Source: Streptomyces malachitofuscus (GTDB lineage Bacteria; Actinomycetota; Actinomycetes; Streptomycetales; Streptomycetaceae). From it: 64,000 bases of DNA. The translations under genes and the position numbers were made by a program. Below the pieces are notes generated by a model. That model did no database searches, had not been told where the DNA came from, and was given only the letters and a program-made list of their open reading frames with translations. Shown here one piece after another: positions 1 to 10,224 of the stretch (positions within the stretch are counted from its first letter, which is position 1; each line of letters begins with the position of its first letter). The DNA lies in assembly GCF_014650055.1 (NCBI RefSeq), contig NZ_BMUF01000010.1:62001-126000 (forward strand), given 5' to 3'.

Positions 1-5
1 ACACG

Positions 6-1385
6 GTGACTCACGGCAACGGCCTGACGGACGAGGTGGACCCGCGGGGCACCGGACGGGCAGCACGGCGGGACCAGGCGGTGCGGGCCGCCGTGGAGCA
101 GGGACTGCTCGACGGCGACACTCCGCTGGTGGCGCTGCTGGACGTCGCCGGCATCCGGGAGTCGGCGGCCGGGCTGCGGGCGGCGTTCGACGCGGTGACG
201 GCGCCCGGCACGCCCGTGCTGCACGCCTTCGCGGTGAAGGCGAGCCCGCTGGTGCCGGTGCTGCGGTTGCTGCGTGAGGAGGGCATCGGCGCGGAGGTGG
301 CGAGCCCGGGTGAGCTGGCGCTGGCCCGGGCCGCCGGGGTGGAGCCGGAGCGGACGGTCCTCGACTCGCCCGCCAAGACCCTCGCCGAGCTGCGGGAGGC
401 GCTGGCGCTGGGCATCGCCGTGAATGCGGACAATCCCCAGGAGCTGGAGCGCATCGACGCCCTCATGACCGGGTCCGCCTCCCGCTCCCCCATCGGCATC
501 CGGGTGAACCCGCAGGTCGGCGGCGGTTCCATCGAGGCGTTGTCCACGGCGACGGCGACGTCGAAGTTCGGGGTGGCGCTGCGCGACGAGGGGGCGCGGG
601 AGTGGGTGGTGCGGGCGTATCTGGACCGGCCGTGGCTGACCCGGCTGCACGCGCACTCCGGTTCCCAGGGCATCGCGCTGTCGATGATGGCGCGGGGGAT
701 AGCGGAGACGTACGAGCTGGCGGAGGAGATCAACCGGCGTGCCGGACGGCATCAGATCGACACCGTCGACATCGGCGGCGGACTGCCGGTGAACTTCGCG
801 TCCGAGGAGACGAGCCCGACGTACGGGGAGTACGCGCGGCTGCTGCGCGAGACGGTCCCGGGGCTGTTCGACGGGCGGTACGGCCTGGTGACCGAGTTCG
901 GACGGTCACTGCTGGCCAAGCACGGCACGGTGGTGGCCCGCGTGGAGTACGCCAAGAGCGCGGGCGGGCGCCCGGTCGCGGTGACGCACGCGGGCGTGCA
1001 GGTGGCGACGCGCACGGTGTACGCGCCGCAGTCGTGGCCACTGAGGATCGCCGCCTACGACGCGAAAGGGCGGCCCAAGGAGGGGCCGGCGGTCGTGCAG
1101 GACGTGGCGGGACCGGCCTGCTTCGCGGGTGACCTGCTCGCGCAGGGGCAGGAGTTGCCGCTGCTGGAGCAGGGCGACTACGCGGCGGCGCTGGACACGG
1201 GCGCGTACTACTTCGCCCACCACTACGCGTACAACTCGCTCCCCCGCCCCGCCGTCCACGGCTTCACCCCGGACGGAAAGGGAGGGGTCGTCTTCGCCAC
1301 GGTCCGCCGAGCCCAGACCATCGAGGAAATCGTCAGTGAGTCCGGAGCCGCCCACACCGACGCCCTGACCACACCGACCCCCTGA
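6..1385 (+). CDS. Type III PLP-dependent decarboxylase-like enzyme (Y4yA / LysA-like)
   Basis: The 459-residue protein has the fold-type III layout of diaminopimelate decarboxylases: an N-terminal PLP barrel and a C-terminal beta domain. Visible motifs are HAFAVKAS with the Schiff-base lysine at K78, HAHSGSQG, the phosphate-binding DIGGGLP, TEFGRS (the EPGR position of LysA), CFAGD (matching the CESGD loop) and DTGAY near the end. The divergence from true LysA and the approximately 20-residue charged N-terminus fit the Y4yA-type group, whose substrate is unknown to me, so I do not call it lysA. The start taken is GTG at 6; the window edge leaves only five bases upstream, so no ribosome binding site can be judged. 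No partner gene lies in the same direction. Confidence 0.8.
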   Translation: MTHGNGLTDEVDPRGTGRAARRDQAVRAAVEQGLLDGDTPLVALLDVAGIRESAAGLRAAFDAVTAPGTPVLHAFAVKASPLVPVLRLLREEGIGAEVASPGELALARAAGVEPERTVLDSPAKTLAELREALALGIAVNADNPQELERIDALMTGSASRSPIGIRVNPQVGGGSIEALSTATATSKFGVALRDEGAREWVVRAYLDRPWLTRLHAHSGSQGIALSMMARGIAETYELAEEINRRAGRHQIDTVDIGGGLPVNFASEETSPTYGEYARLLRETVPGLFDGRYGLVTEFGRSLLAKHGTVVARVEYAKSAGGRPVAVTHAGVQVATRTVYAPQSWPLRIAAYDAKGRPKEGPAVVQDVAGPACFAGDLLAQGQELPLLEQGDYAAALDTGAYYFAHHYAYNSLPRPAVHGFTPDGKGGVVFATVRRAQTIEEIVSESGAAHTDALTTPTP

Positions 1386-1397
1386 GCAACACCCCAC

Positions 1398-1419
1398 CCA
1401 GGGGCGCGGGGAACTGCGC
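1398..1419 (+). repeat. Dispersed 22-bp intergenic element, copy 1
   Basis: The sequence CCAGGGGCGCGGGGAACTGC followed by GC recurs identically at 29197-29218, and a near-identical inverted copy lies at about 29127-29147. Here it sits in the 70-bp space between two convergent genes. I recall this motif as very common in Streptomyces intergenic DNA; its function is unknown to me. Confidence 0.7.
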
Positions 1420-1455
1420 AGACAACACGACACCCGCGCCCACAGGGCAACCGCA

Positions 1456-2043
1456 CTACACCAGCGCCGCACTCCTGCGACGAGAACCGCCGCCCGGCGC
1501 GGCATCCCCCGCCGCGATCCCCGTGGTCCGGTACGCCTTGACCGCCGGGCCGGCAGGCCGCCCCGCACCCGCGCGGAGCCAGTCGACGCGCACCCACAGC
1601 AGGGCCTCGTCCGCCTGCTCCAGCCGGCCGATCCAGGCCGCCTTCAGCCACAGCCCGGCCCCGCACCCGGCGAGCAGCAGACCACCGGCGGCGGGTGCGG
1701 CGAACCCCGCGCCCAGGGCGCCGAGGAAGGCGAGCAGCAGCCACCAGCGGTGCGCCCGGCGCCAGTTGCGCACGGACACCGCGCGGTCCTGAAGCACGTC
1801 GTGCCGGCCCGCCCGCGCCGCCGAACGGGCCAGCGCGCGGTACCGTCCGCGCCGCCCGTACGCCACGCCGAACGTCGCCACGAGGAACAGCGCGGCGCCC
1901 GTCAGGACACCGATCCGGCGTCCGGTCAGTCCGGGCACCAGCACCCCGATGCCCGCGGCGAAGATCCCCAGCCACCACAGTGGCGCCGCCCCGGCCCGCA
2001 CGACGACGGCCACCCTGGCCAGTCCCTGTCCTCCGCGCGTCAC
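1456..2043 (-). CDS. Hypothetical four-helix-type membrane protein
   Basis: This 195-residue protein is not one I recognise. It has hydrophobic stretches around residues 17-35, 43-60, 98-115 and 117-131, arranged as two hairpins separated by an Arg-rich cytoplasmic-type loop (RRGRYRALARSAARAGRH). The tail is soluble, Gly/Arg-rich and probably disordered. The GTG start has a GGGAGG ribosome binding site eight bases upstream. It runs convergently with the PLP enzyme gene and lies downstream of the RpiR-type regulator gene on the same strand, about 105 bp away, so co-transcription is possible. No catalytic motif is visible. Confidence 0.6.
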   Translation of the reverse strand: MTRGGQGLARVAVVVRAGAAPLWWLGIFAAGIGVLVPGLTGRRIGVLTGAALFLVATFGVAYGRRGRYRALARSAARAGRHDVLQDRAVSVRNWRRAHRWWLLLAFLGALGAGFAAPAAGGLLLAGCGAGLWLKAAWIGRLEQADEALLWVRVDWLRAGAGRPAGPAVKAYRTTGIAAGDAAPGGGSRRRSAALV

Positions 2044-2148
2044 GTCCTCGGCCTCCCGTCCTCCGATGCCTGTGCATGGTTGCAGGAGGCGGACGTTAGC
2101 GACGCAAGGTGAGACGAGTCTGAGAAGACACGGCGTGCGGCACCGCCG

Positions 2149-2991
2149 TCAGTCCACGAACAGCCCGCGCGCCGCCGCCTTCGCGTCGAACTCCTCGAGC
2201 CGCGCCTGCGCGTCCGGCAGGTCGTCGCACATCGCCTCCAGCAGCACCCGGCCCAGCAGCATCGGCGCGCACGCCGTGTCGAAGGCCAGCCCGGTGCCGA
2301 CGGCGGCAGGCAGCAGCAGGTCGGACACCTTGGCGACCGGCGCGAACGGGGAATCGGCGACGGTGACGACGGTCAGCCCGGTCTCCTTGGCATGAGCGAG
2401 GGCGTCGACGACCTCCCGGGGATGCCGGGGCAGCGCGAAGCACAGCAGGGCGCCCGCCCCGGCGCGGACGGCCGCGTCGATGCGGTCGTGGAGCATCGTG
2501 CCGCCCTCGTTGAGCAGCCGTACGTCGGGGTGGACCTTGGCGGCGAAGTAGGCGAAGCCGTGCGCCTGTGCCGCCGCCGCACGCAGCCCCAGCACGGGCA
2601 GCGGGCGGCTGCCCGCGAGGACCCGTCCCGCCCGCTGCACGGGCCCGGTGTCGGCCAGCGCGTCGGCGAGGTGGCGCAGGTTCTCGATCTCGGCCTCCAC
2701 GGCCTGCTGGTACTCGTTGTACGAGCCGGTTCCGGGCGCGGGTTCGACGGGCGCGACCTCGCGCAGATGCCGGCGCAGGGCGGGGTAGCCGTCGAAGCCG
2801 AGGGCAACGGCGAACCGGGTCACGGAGGGCTGGCTGACCCCGGCCAGCTCGGCCAGTTCCACGCTGGACAGGAACGGCACGTCGGCGGCCCGCCGCACCA
2901 TGCTGTGCGCGATGCGCCGCTGGGTCGGCGTCAGCCGATGCCCCTCGAAGAGCGCCTGGAGGCGCGCGGCGGGGCTCTCGGTGCCGCTCAT
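2149..2991 (-). CDS. MurR/RpiR-family transcriptional regulator
   Basis: The 280-residue protein has an N-terminal RpiR-type helix-turn-helix (LAELAGVSQPSVTRF, about residues 46-61) and a C-terminal SIS sugar-phosphate-binding domain (about 120-260). In this family the SIS domain senses phosphorylated sugars or amino sugars and the HTH controls catabolic genes. I start it at ATG 2991 (MSGTESPAAR), which has a GGGGAAG ribosome binding site; an in-frame start 54 bp upstream would add an Arg-rich stretch not typical of the family. No sugar phosphotransferase or catabolic gene is adjacent, so the target is unknown. The neighbouring LCP cell-wall gene is divergent and could share the 270-bp promoter region. 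Confidence 0.85.
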   Translation of the reverse strand: MSGTESPAARLQALFEGHRLTPTQRRIAHSMVRRAADVPFLSSVELAELAGVSQPSVTRFAVALGFDGYPALRRHLREVAPVEPAPGTGSYNEYQQAVEAEIENLRHLADALADTGPVQRAGRVLAGSRPLPVLGLRAAAAQAHGFAYFAAKVHPDVRLLNEGGTMLHDRIDAAVRAGAGALLCFALPRHPREVVDALAHAKETGLTVVTVADSPFAPVAKVSDLLLPAAVGTGLAFDTACAPMLLGRVLLEAMCDDLPDAQARLEEFDAKAAARGLFVD

Positions 2992-3200
2992 GACCTGACT
3001 TCCCCCTCGACCTCTCGGCCCATTCATCCGTCGTGACTTCTGCATGCCGTTATACAGGCGAACGCGGCGTCGCGGCCGTACACGCGTCGTGAGGGGCGGA
3101 GATCACACACGGTGCCCGGCCGGGGACAGATCCGGACCTCGACGATTTTGCTACGACGTCAGCGCATCTCGAATGGGCCGGATAGCGTAACGCATCGAAC

Positions 3201-3213
3201 AAGCAAGCGCTTT
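3201..3213 (+). promoter_or_regulatory. Possible operator AAGCAAGCGCTT, copy 1
   Basis: The 12-mer AAGCAAGCGCTT lies 48 bp upstream of the LCP gene start. It contains the 8-bp palindrome AAGCGCTT and recurs exactly at 8775-8786, upstream of the thiolase gene. Both copies are followed by a GAGAC/AGAC sequence. The regulator is unknown; this is inference from recurrence only. Confidence 0.3.
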
Positions 3214-3224
3214 GAGACGCAGGC

Positions 3225-3250
3225 GTCCTCCGGGGCGCCCGACGGAGGAC
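3225..3250 (+). promoter_or_regulatory. Hairpin that could mask the LCP ribosome binding site
   Basis: GTCCTCCG (3225-3232) and CGGAGGAC (3243-3250) form a perfect 8-bp stem with a 10-base loop. The right arm contains GGAGG, the only good Shine-Dalgarno sequence for the GTG start at 3261. In the mRNA, ribosome access could therefore depend on melting this stem. Confidence 0.45.
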
Positions 3251-3260
3251 TGGTACGAGC

Positions 3261-4973
3261 GTGGATGCGCCAAGCCGTGGGCAGGCGGACGGGACGGACC
3301 CTGCCGACCAGTGGGTACTCAACCCGGAGACCGGCGATTACGAGCTGCGGCTGAACGGTTCCCCCGAGCCGCCGCCGATCCCCCGCCCCCGCGGCGCGTC
3401 CCGCACCGGCCCCGCCGCCCCCGCTCCCGGCCGTGTCCCGGCGCAGCGCGGCCGCCGTACCGTGCCCGCTCCCGCTCCCGCCCCGGACGACTCCGGCGGC
3501 AGCGGCCACCGAGGGCGCGCCCGGCCGAGGAAGAGCGGCCGGAAGAAGGCGCTGATGTGGACGGGGGGCGTCCTCGGACTGGTCCTCGTCGGCGGCTCGG
3601 CGTTCGCCTACTACTGGTACGACCGTCTCTACGGCAACATCAACACCGTCGACATCGGTGACGTGGGCAGCGACAAGGTACTCGCGGACGGCCCGGTCAA
3701 CCTTCTGATCATCGGCAACGACGTCCGCACCGGTGAGGGCAACGAGGCCTACGGCAACCGGGACAACGTCACCGGGCACGCCGACACCACCCTCCTCTTC
3801 CATGTCTCGGAGGACCGCACCAACGCGACCGTGGTGAGCATCCCCCGGGACCTCATGACGAAGATCCCCGACTGCGAGACCAAGCAGTCCGACGGCTCCA
3901 CCAAGGTGGTCCCGGGCTCGACGGGCACCACCAGGTTCAACGAGTCCTACGGGGTGAACGGCCGCGACCCGGGCTGCACCATGCGCACGGTCGAGGGGCT
4001 CGCCGGCATCGAGGTCGACCACTTCATGATGTTCGACTTCAACGCGGTCAAGACGCTGTCCACCGCCGTCGGCGGCGTGAAGGTGTGTCTGGAGAAGCCC
4101 ATCAAGGACCTGGACGGCGGGACGAACCTGGACCTGCCCGCCGGGGAGAGCACGATCGGGGGCGAGGACGCGCTGGCGTTCCTCCGCAACCGGCACGGCC
4201 TGAAGAACGAGAGCGATCTGGACCGGATCCAGATGCAGCAGAAGTTCGTCGCGTCGATGATCCGCCAGTTGAAGGAGGACACGCTGGACAGCCCGTCGAA
4301 GATGCTCGACGTGGCCGACGCCGCCACCAAGTCCCTCACCGTGGACAAGGGGATAGGCAGCCCCGGCAAGCTCCTCACCCTCGCCAAGGAACTCGCCAAG
4401 ATCGATCTGAAGAACATCACCCTGATGACGCTGCCGGTGATCGACAACCCGGCCGAGCCCAGGCCCGTCACCGTCGTCCCGCACCCGGCCGAGGCCCCGA
4501 AGCTCTTCAGCATCCTGCAGAACGACGTCTCCCTCACCGAGGTGAAGAAGAAGGAGAAGAAGGCCAAGGACAAGCAGGCCGCCCTGCTCGAGGGGCCGCG
4601 GGCCGAGGCGTCCGCCGTGCGCGTCGACGTCTACAACGGCGGCGGTCCGCAGGGGGCGGCGCAGGACACCCTGGTCTGGCTGCAGACCGGCGAGGGTGTC
4701 CCCAGGTCCACGAACAAGGGGAACGCCCCGGCCGAGGTCGGCAGGACGCGGCTGGAGTACGCGCCGAACCAGGCCGACCAGGCCCGCAAGCTCGCCGACC
4801 TGATGGGCCTGCCCGCCGCCGCGCTGAAGCCCGGCACCGCGGACGCGGCCCCGGACGCGCCGATGACGCTCACCCTCGGCCCCGACTTCAAGAAGGCCGG
4901 CGTTCCCGTCGCCGCGCCGAAGAAGGTGGACGTCGAGCAGTCCCGGGCCGACGAGAAGATGTGCGAGAAGTAG
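3261..4973 (+). CDS. LytR-CpsA-Psr (LCP) family cell-wall glycopolymer ligase
   Basis: The 570-residue protein is a type II membrane protein. It has a Pro/Arg-rich cytoplasmic N-terminus, a single membrane helix at about 97-119, an extracytoplasmic LCP domain at about 140-400 and a C-terminal LytR_C domain at about 445-530. LCP hallmarks are GNDVRTG, HADTTLLF, SIPRD and the Arg-rich AFLRNRHG...DLDRIQ segment that binds the polyprenyl-pyrophosphate donor. The family transfers teichoic-acid-like or other anionic polymers to peptidoglycan on the outer membrane face. The start is GTG 3261, with GGAGG twelve bases upstream that is also part of a hairpin. It is transcribed alone, away from the RpiR-type gene. 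Confidence 0.92.
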   Translation: MDAPSRGQADGTDPADQWVLNPETGDYELRLNGSPEPPPIPRPRGASRTGPAAPAPGRVPAQRGRRTVPAPAPAPDDSGGSGHRGRARPRKSGRKKALMWTGGVLGLVLVGGSAFAYYWYDRLYGNINTVDIGDVGSDKVLADGPVNLLIIGNDVRTGEGNEAYGNRDNVTGHADTTLLFHVSEDRTNATVVSIPRDLMTKIPDCETKQSDGSTKVVPGSTGTTRFNESYGVNGRDPGCTMRTVEGLAGIEVDHFMMFDFNAVKTLSTAVGGVKVCLEKPIKDLDGGTNLDLPAGESTIGGEDALAFLRNRHGLKNESDLDRIQMQQKFVASMIRQLKEDTLDSPSKMLDVADAATKSLTVDKGIGSPGKLLTLAKELAKIDLKNITLMTLPVIDNPAEPRPVTVVPHPAEAPKLFSILQNDVSLTEVKKKEKKAKDKQAALLEGPRAEASAVRVDVYNGGGPQGAAQDTLVWLQTGEGVPRSTNKGNAPAEVGRTRLEYAPNQADQARKLADLMGLPAAALKPGTADAAPDAPMTLTLGPDFKKAGVPVAAPKKVDVEQSRADEKMCEK

Positions 4974-5049
4974 GGGCGCGGCCAACCCCAGGCCGAGAGG
5001 GGGGTTACCCCCAGTGCCACCGGGCCCGCCCCTGCCTACCGTGGATTGC

Positions 5050-5481
5050 ATGACCGGAATGGACGCGCGGGACACCGAGCTGAAGAAGGAACTCAACGCC
5101 TCCCTGCAGGCGCGCAGGGAACTGGGCGAGGAGTACGAGTCCGCGCTGGTCGACTCGTTCCTGGAGAAGGTCGACCAGCGCATCGACGGCGCGGTGGAGC
5201 GCCGGGTGCGCCGGCAGCTCGCCGAGCACCAGATGACGGAGGCCCGGGACGCACGGTCGCCGAGGGTCACGGACTCCTGGGGCGAGCGTTTCGGGTTCGG
5301 GATCGTCTCGCTGGTCCTGGCGGTGCCGCTGTCCGCGATCGGCGGGGGCGTGGGTCATCTGCCCGGCCTGCTGGTCGCCTGGCTGGGCATCGTCGGCGTG
5401 AACGTCGTGCAGGCCGTACGGACCAACCCCGGCCTGTTCGGCACCCGCAGGCCCGCGCAGGACAGCGACTGGGAGGGCTGA
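5050..5481 (+). CDS. Small conserved membrane protein
   Basis: This 143-residue protein has a charged helical first half (residues 1-75, rich in Glu, Lys and Arg, probably coiled coil) and two hydrophobic segments near the C-terminus (about 82-100 and 104-121) with cytoplasmic ends. This is a common layout for actinobacterial membrane-associated proteins of unknown role; I see no catalytic residues. I start it at ATG 5050 because this falls where the charged domain begins; a start 36 bp upstream would add a Pro-rich, non-conserved-looking leader. It follows the LCP gene by 76 bp on the same strand and ends at a strong terminator. Confidence 0.7.
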   Translation: MTGMDARDTELKKELNASLQARRELGEEYESALVDSFLEKVDQRIDGAVERRVRRQLAEHQMTEARDARSPRVTDSWGERFGFGIVSLVLAVPLSAIGGGVGHLPGLLVAWLGIVGVNVVQAVRTNPGLFGTRRPAQDSDWEG

Positions 5482-5491
5482 GGCCGCCTTG

Positions 5492-5546
5492 CGCGGGGAC
5501 CGCCGCACCCCCGTCGCCGGGGGGCGGGACGACGGCGGTCCCCGCG
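5492..5546 (+). terminator. Intrinsic terminator-like hairpin after the small membrane protein gene
   Basis: The 14-bp arms CGCGGGGACCGCCG (5492-5505) and CGGCGGTCCCCGCG (5533-5546) are perfect inverted repeats, starting 10 bp after the stop codon. Confidence 0.75.
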
Positions 5547-5850
5547 AGGGACGCGCGCCCGTTGAGGCGGCTGCGCGTCCAGGGCGTCCTTGGAGGTCCG
5601 GGAGCCGCTCCGGAGGTCCTTCGACGCCGCTTGGCCGCCGGCCGGACCGGAGAGGCCCCACCCGGTGCTGAACGCCCGGGGGAGGTTCCCACCGCCCTGC
5701 CGACACCCACCAATCTGCCGGACGCGTGTTAAGCGAGTGCTGCGCGCACGTGACACCCTCGTACCGCTTCCGCGAAGTCCACGAGGTTCACGGGCGCGTC
5801 AACACCCCGGCGTTCACCGCCGGTTCGACGGCGGTTCGCCCGACGCCCCG
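5547..5850. other. Intergenic stretch with no gene seen
   Basis: About 300 bp lie between the terminator and the stop of the convergent cystathionine beta-synthase gene. Short open frames here run in several directions, but none has a ribosome binding site or convincing composition. I see no RNA gene or repeat. Confidence 0.5.
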
Positions 5851-7239
<1,389 letters not shown>

Positions 7240-7400
7240 CGTTGTCTCCGGATGCTTGCAAAAGAGGTGGTCGTGGTGGTCGAACCAGCGTAGGCCCTCC
7301 CGGAGCGGAAGCCGCGCGGGTCGTTCACTCCCCGTTGGGATTGGACCACCGTCCGTACGGGGCAAGCACTGGGTACGGCTTCGAGGAGGTGGCGGCGGGC

Positions 7401-8429
7401 ATGACGGGCATGTCGAGGGCGCGGGTGGCCCGGCGGATCGCGGCCGGTGCGGCGTACGGCGGCGGTGGCATCGGCCTGGCCGGCGCGGCCACCGTGGGCC
7501 TGCTGCTGGCGGAGGCGCAGCTGGCGCGGCGCCGTGTGGGCAACGGCACGAGTCCTCGCGTCCCGAACGCCGACGGTCTGTACGGCGCCGCGTACACGGT
7601 GCCGGGTGAGCCGGCGCTGCGCCTGACGATGCTGGGCGACTCCACGGCGGCGGGGCAGGGCGTGCACCGGGCGGGCCAGACGCCGGGCGCGCTGCTGGCG
7701 TCGGGGGTCGCGGCGATCGCGGAGCGTCCGGTGGGGCTGAGCACGGTCGCGGTGCCCGGGGCGCGCTCCGACGATCTGGACCGGCAGGTCACGATGGCGC
7801 TGGCGGATCCGTCGCGGGTGCCGGACATCTGCGTGATCATGATCGGCGCCAACGACGTCACCCATCGCATGCCGCCCACCCAGTCCGTACGTCATCTGGC
7901 CTCGGCGGTGCGCCGGCTGCGGACGGCCGGTGCGGAGGTGGTGGTCGGTACGTGCCCGGATCTCGGCACCATCGAGCCGGTGCAGCAGCCGTTGCGCTGG
8001 CTGGCCCGGCGTGCGTCACGGCAGCTGGCGGCGGCACAGACGATCGGGGCCGTGGAGCAGGGCGGGCGGACGGTGTCGCTGGGGGATCTGCTGGGACCGG
8101 AGTTCGCGGCGAATCCGCGGGAGCTGTTCGGGCCGGACAGCTACCACCCCTCCGTGGAGGGGTATGCCACGGCCGCGATGGCGGTGCTGCCGACGGTCTG
8201 CGCGGCGCTGGGGCTGTGGCCGGCGGAGGAGGAGCGGCCGGACGCCGCGCGGCGCGAGGGGTTCCTGCCGGTGGCCCGGGCGGCGGCGGAGGCGGCGTCG
8301 GAGGCGGGCACGGAGGTCACGGCGGCGATGCCGGCGGGGCCGCGGGGGCCGTGGGCGCTGCTCAAACGCCGGCGCCGGCGCCGGGTCCCAGAGCCCGAAC
8401 CCCAACCCACAGCCCAGCCGTCCCCCTGA
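7401..8429 (+). CDS. SGNH/GDSL-family hydrolase, membrane-anchored or secreted
   Basis: The 342-residue protein has a hydrophobic N-terminal segment (about 17-37) that could be a signal anchor. This is followed by the SGNH fold with block I LGDSTAAGQG (nucleophilic Ser), block III IGANDVT (oxyanion Asn) and block V DSYHPS (Asp-x-x-His catalytic pair). Such enzymes are esterases or lipases acting on acyl or acetyl esters; the natural substrate cannot be told from sequence. The C-terminus (after about 285) is Ala/Arg/Pro-rich and looks disordered. The start is ATG 7401, with GAGGAGGT ten bases upstream; an ATG nine bases later is possible. The promoter region is shared with the divergent CBS gene. 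Confidence 0.88.
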   Translation: MTGMSRARVARRIAAGAAYGGGGIGLAGAATVGLLLAEAQLARRRVGNGTSPRVPNADGLYGAAYTVPGEPALRLTMLGDSTAAGQGVHRAGQTPGALLASGVAAIAERPVGLSTVAVPGARSDDLDRQVTMALADPSRVPDICVIMIGANDVTHRMPPTQSVRHLASAVRRLRTAGAEVVVGTCPDLGTIEPVQQPLRWLARRASRQLAAAQTIGAVEQGGRTVSLGDLLGPEFAANPRELFGPDSYHPSVEGYATAAMAVLPTVCAALGLWPAEEERPDAARREGFLPVARAAAEAASEAGTEVTAAMPAGPRGPWALLKRRRRRRVPEPEPQPTAQPSP

Positions 8430-8628
8430 TGGCAGCCGCCACCGGCGTCGCGCAGCCACCGCCGCCGCTGCGGGCAGTCGTGCCGCTGGGGCGGCACGGG
8501 TGGGCGCAGCGGCACCCGGCACGCGCCGGCGAGCGACACCCACCCCCGGCCGAGCAGCACACCGGTGCTGGTGTACCCGGGGGAAGGTGGCGCAGCCCGG
8601 CGCCGACGGGGTGCCGTCGCGCCCACCC

Positions 8629-8671
8629 TCCCCCACTCTCGGCTTCGCTCGAGCGGGGGGACCCCCATCGC
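8629..8671 (+). repeat. Hairpin-forming intergenic repeat
   Basis: TCCCCC and GGGGGGA arms flank CTCGGCTTCGCTCGAG, so the stretch folds into a GC-rich hairpin. I recall very similar sequences scattered through many Streptomyces genomes, but only one copy occurs in this window. Confidence 0.5.
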
Positions 8672-8695
8672 CCTGCGGCACGACTGCCCGCGGCC

Positions 8696-8754
8696 GGGCG
8701 GGGTTGCTGCGGCAGCGGACGCGGAGAGCGGCGGCTGGGCGGGGTTGCTGCGGC
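8696..8754 (+). repeat. 18-bp direct repeat pair
   Basis: GGGCGGGGTTGCTGCGGC occurs at 8696-8713 and again, identically, at 8737-8754, with starts 41 bp apart. It lies inside the intergenic region upstream of the thiolase gene. No function can be assigned. Confidence 0.6.
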
Positions 8755-8774
8755 TGGGTGACGGCATGAGAGCA

Positions 8775-8786
8775 AAGCAAGCGCTT
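8775..8786 (+). promoter_or_regulatory. Possible operator AAGCAAGCGCTT, copy 2
   Basis: The 12-mer is identical to the one at 3201-3212. It lies about 160 bp upstream of the thiolase start and contains the palindrome AAGCGCTT. The regulator is unknown. Confidence 0.3.
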
Positions 8787-8898
8787 AGACAGTTGCGGTC
8801 CATGTCACACCGTGGGAGTCGTGACCCCGCTCATACGGCCGGGTAACTTCCCAAGCAGCCCTGCCAACCCACCGGTATGCCCGCCCGTCTCCCGACCA

Positions 8899-8925
8899 CC
8901 ACCCCTCAACGAGGCGCTGCGCGCC
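8899..8925 (+). repeat. 27-bp dispersed element, intergenic copy
   Basis: The sequence matches 45794-45820 in 26 of 27 positions (core CCCCTCAACGAGGCGCT). This copy is intergenic, 23 bp upstream of the thiolase start; the other is inside the ABC ATPase gene. Confidence 0.65.
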
Positions 8926-8947
8926 ACCTCTTACACCAGGAGCCCTG

Positions 8948-10168
8948 ATGCCCGAAGCCGTGATCGTCTCAGCCGCCCGCTCCCCCATCGGCCGCGCCTT
9001 CAAGGGCTCCCTGAAGGACCTGCGCCCGGACGACCTGACCGCCACGATCATCCAGGCCGCCCTCGCCAAGGTCCCCGAGCTGGACCCGAGGGACATCGAC
9101 GACCTGATGCTCGGCTGCGGCCTCCCCGGCGGCGAGCAGGGCAACAACCTCGGCCGCATCGTCGCCGTGCAGATGGGCATGGACCACCTCCCCGGCTGCA
9201 CCATCACCCGCTACTGCTCGTCCTCGCTGCAGACCTCCCGCATGGCCCTGCACGCCATCAAGGCCGGCGAGGGCGACGTCTTCATCTCGGCCGGTGTCGA
9301 GACCGTCTCCCGCTTCGTCAAGGGCAACTCCGACAGCCTCCCGGACACCCACAACCCGCTGTTCGCCGAGGCCGAGGCCCGCACCGCCGCCGTCGCCGAG
9401 TCGGAGGGGTCGACCTGGCACGACCCGCGCGAGGACGGCCTGGTGCCCGACCCGTACATCGCGATGGGCCAGACCGCCGAGAACCTGGCCCGTCTCAAGG
9501 GCGTCACCCGTCAGGACATGGACGAGTTCGGCGTTCGCTCGCAGAACCTCGCCGAAGAGGCCATCAAGAACGGCTTCTGGGAGCGCGAGATCACCCCGGT
9601 GACGCTCCCCGACGGCACCGTGATCAGCAAGGACGACGGCCCCCGCCCCGGCGTCACCATGGAGGGCGTCGCGGGCCTGAAGCCGGTCTTCCGCCCGGAC
9701 GGACTCGTCACCGCCGGCAACTGCTGCCCGCTCAACGACGGCGCCGCCGCGCTCGTCATCATGAGCGACACCAAGGCCCGCGAGCTGGGCCTCACCCCGC
9801 TCGCCCGGATCGTGTCCACCGGCGTCTCCGGCCTCTCCCCGGAGATCATGGGCCTCGGCCCGGTCGAGGCGAGCAAGCAGGCCCTGGGCCGCGCCGGTCT
9901 GACCATCGACGACATCGACCTGGTCGAGATCAACGAGGCGTTCGCCGCCCAGGTGATCCCCTCCTACCGCGACCTCGGCATCCCGCTGGAGAAGCTGAAC
10001 GTCAACGGCGGCGCCATCGCCGTCGGCCACCCCTTCGGCATGACCGGCGCCCGCATCACCGGCACGCTGATCAACTCCCTCCAGTTCCACGACAAGCAGT
10101 TCGGTCTGGAGACGATGTGCGTCGGCGGCGGCCAGGGCATGGCGATGGTCATCGAGCGCCTCAGCTGA
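8948..10168 (+). CDS. Acetyl-CoA C-acetyltransferase (thiolase)
   Basis: The 406-residue enzyme is a full-length thiolase with the acyl-accepting Cys in TRYCSSSLQ (C90), the GHPFGMTGAR loop with the catalytic His, and a second Cys in MCVGGGQG (about C391). NEAFAAQ is also present. It reversibly joins two acetyl-CoA or cleaves 3-ketoacyl-CoA, so it may serve beta-oxidation or acetoacetyl-CoA supply; sequence alone does not settle the direction. The ATG start has an AGGAG site just upstream. It is monocistronic, preceded by a 518-bp intergenic region and followed by a clear terminator. Confidence 0.92.
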   Translation: MPEAVIVSAARSPIGRAFKGSLKDLRPDDLTATIIQAALAKVPELDPRDIDDLMLGCGLPGGEQGNNLGRIVAVQMGMDHLPGCTITRYCSSSLQTSRMALHAIKAGEGDVFISAGVETVSRFVKGNSDSLPDTHNPLFAEAEARTAAVAESEGSTWHDPREDGLVPDPYIAMGQTAENLARLKGVTRQDMDEFGVRSQNLAEEAIKNGFWEREITPVTLPDGTVISKDDGPRPGVTMEGVAGLKPVFRPDGLVTAGNCCPLNDGAAALVIMSDTKARELGLTPLARIVSTGVSGLSPEIMGLGPVEASKQALGRAGLTIDDIDLVEINEAFAAQVIPSYRDLGIPLEKLNVNGGAIAVGHPFGMTGARITGTLINSLQFHDKQFGLETMCVGGGQGMAMVIERLS

Positions 10169-10224
10169 GCACCGCGGCGCGGCGCGCGGGCGCACGGTAA
10201 CTCTCCCGGCACCGTCCGTGAGTC

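Larger units (their letters stand above)
8430..8947. other. 518-bp intergenic region rich in short repeats
   Basis: I see no credible gene here. The region holds a hairpin-forming repeat (8629-8671), an 18-bp direct repeat pair (8696-8754), a possible operator (8775-8786) and a 27-bp dispersed element (8899-8925). The last 180 bp have lower GC and probably contain the thiolase promoter. Confidence 0.6.
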
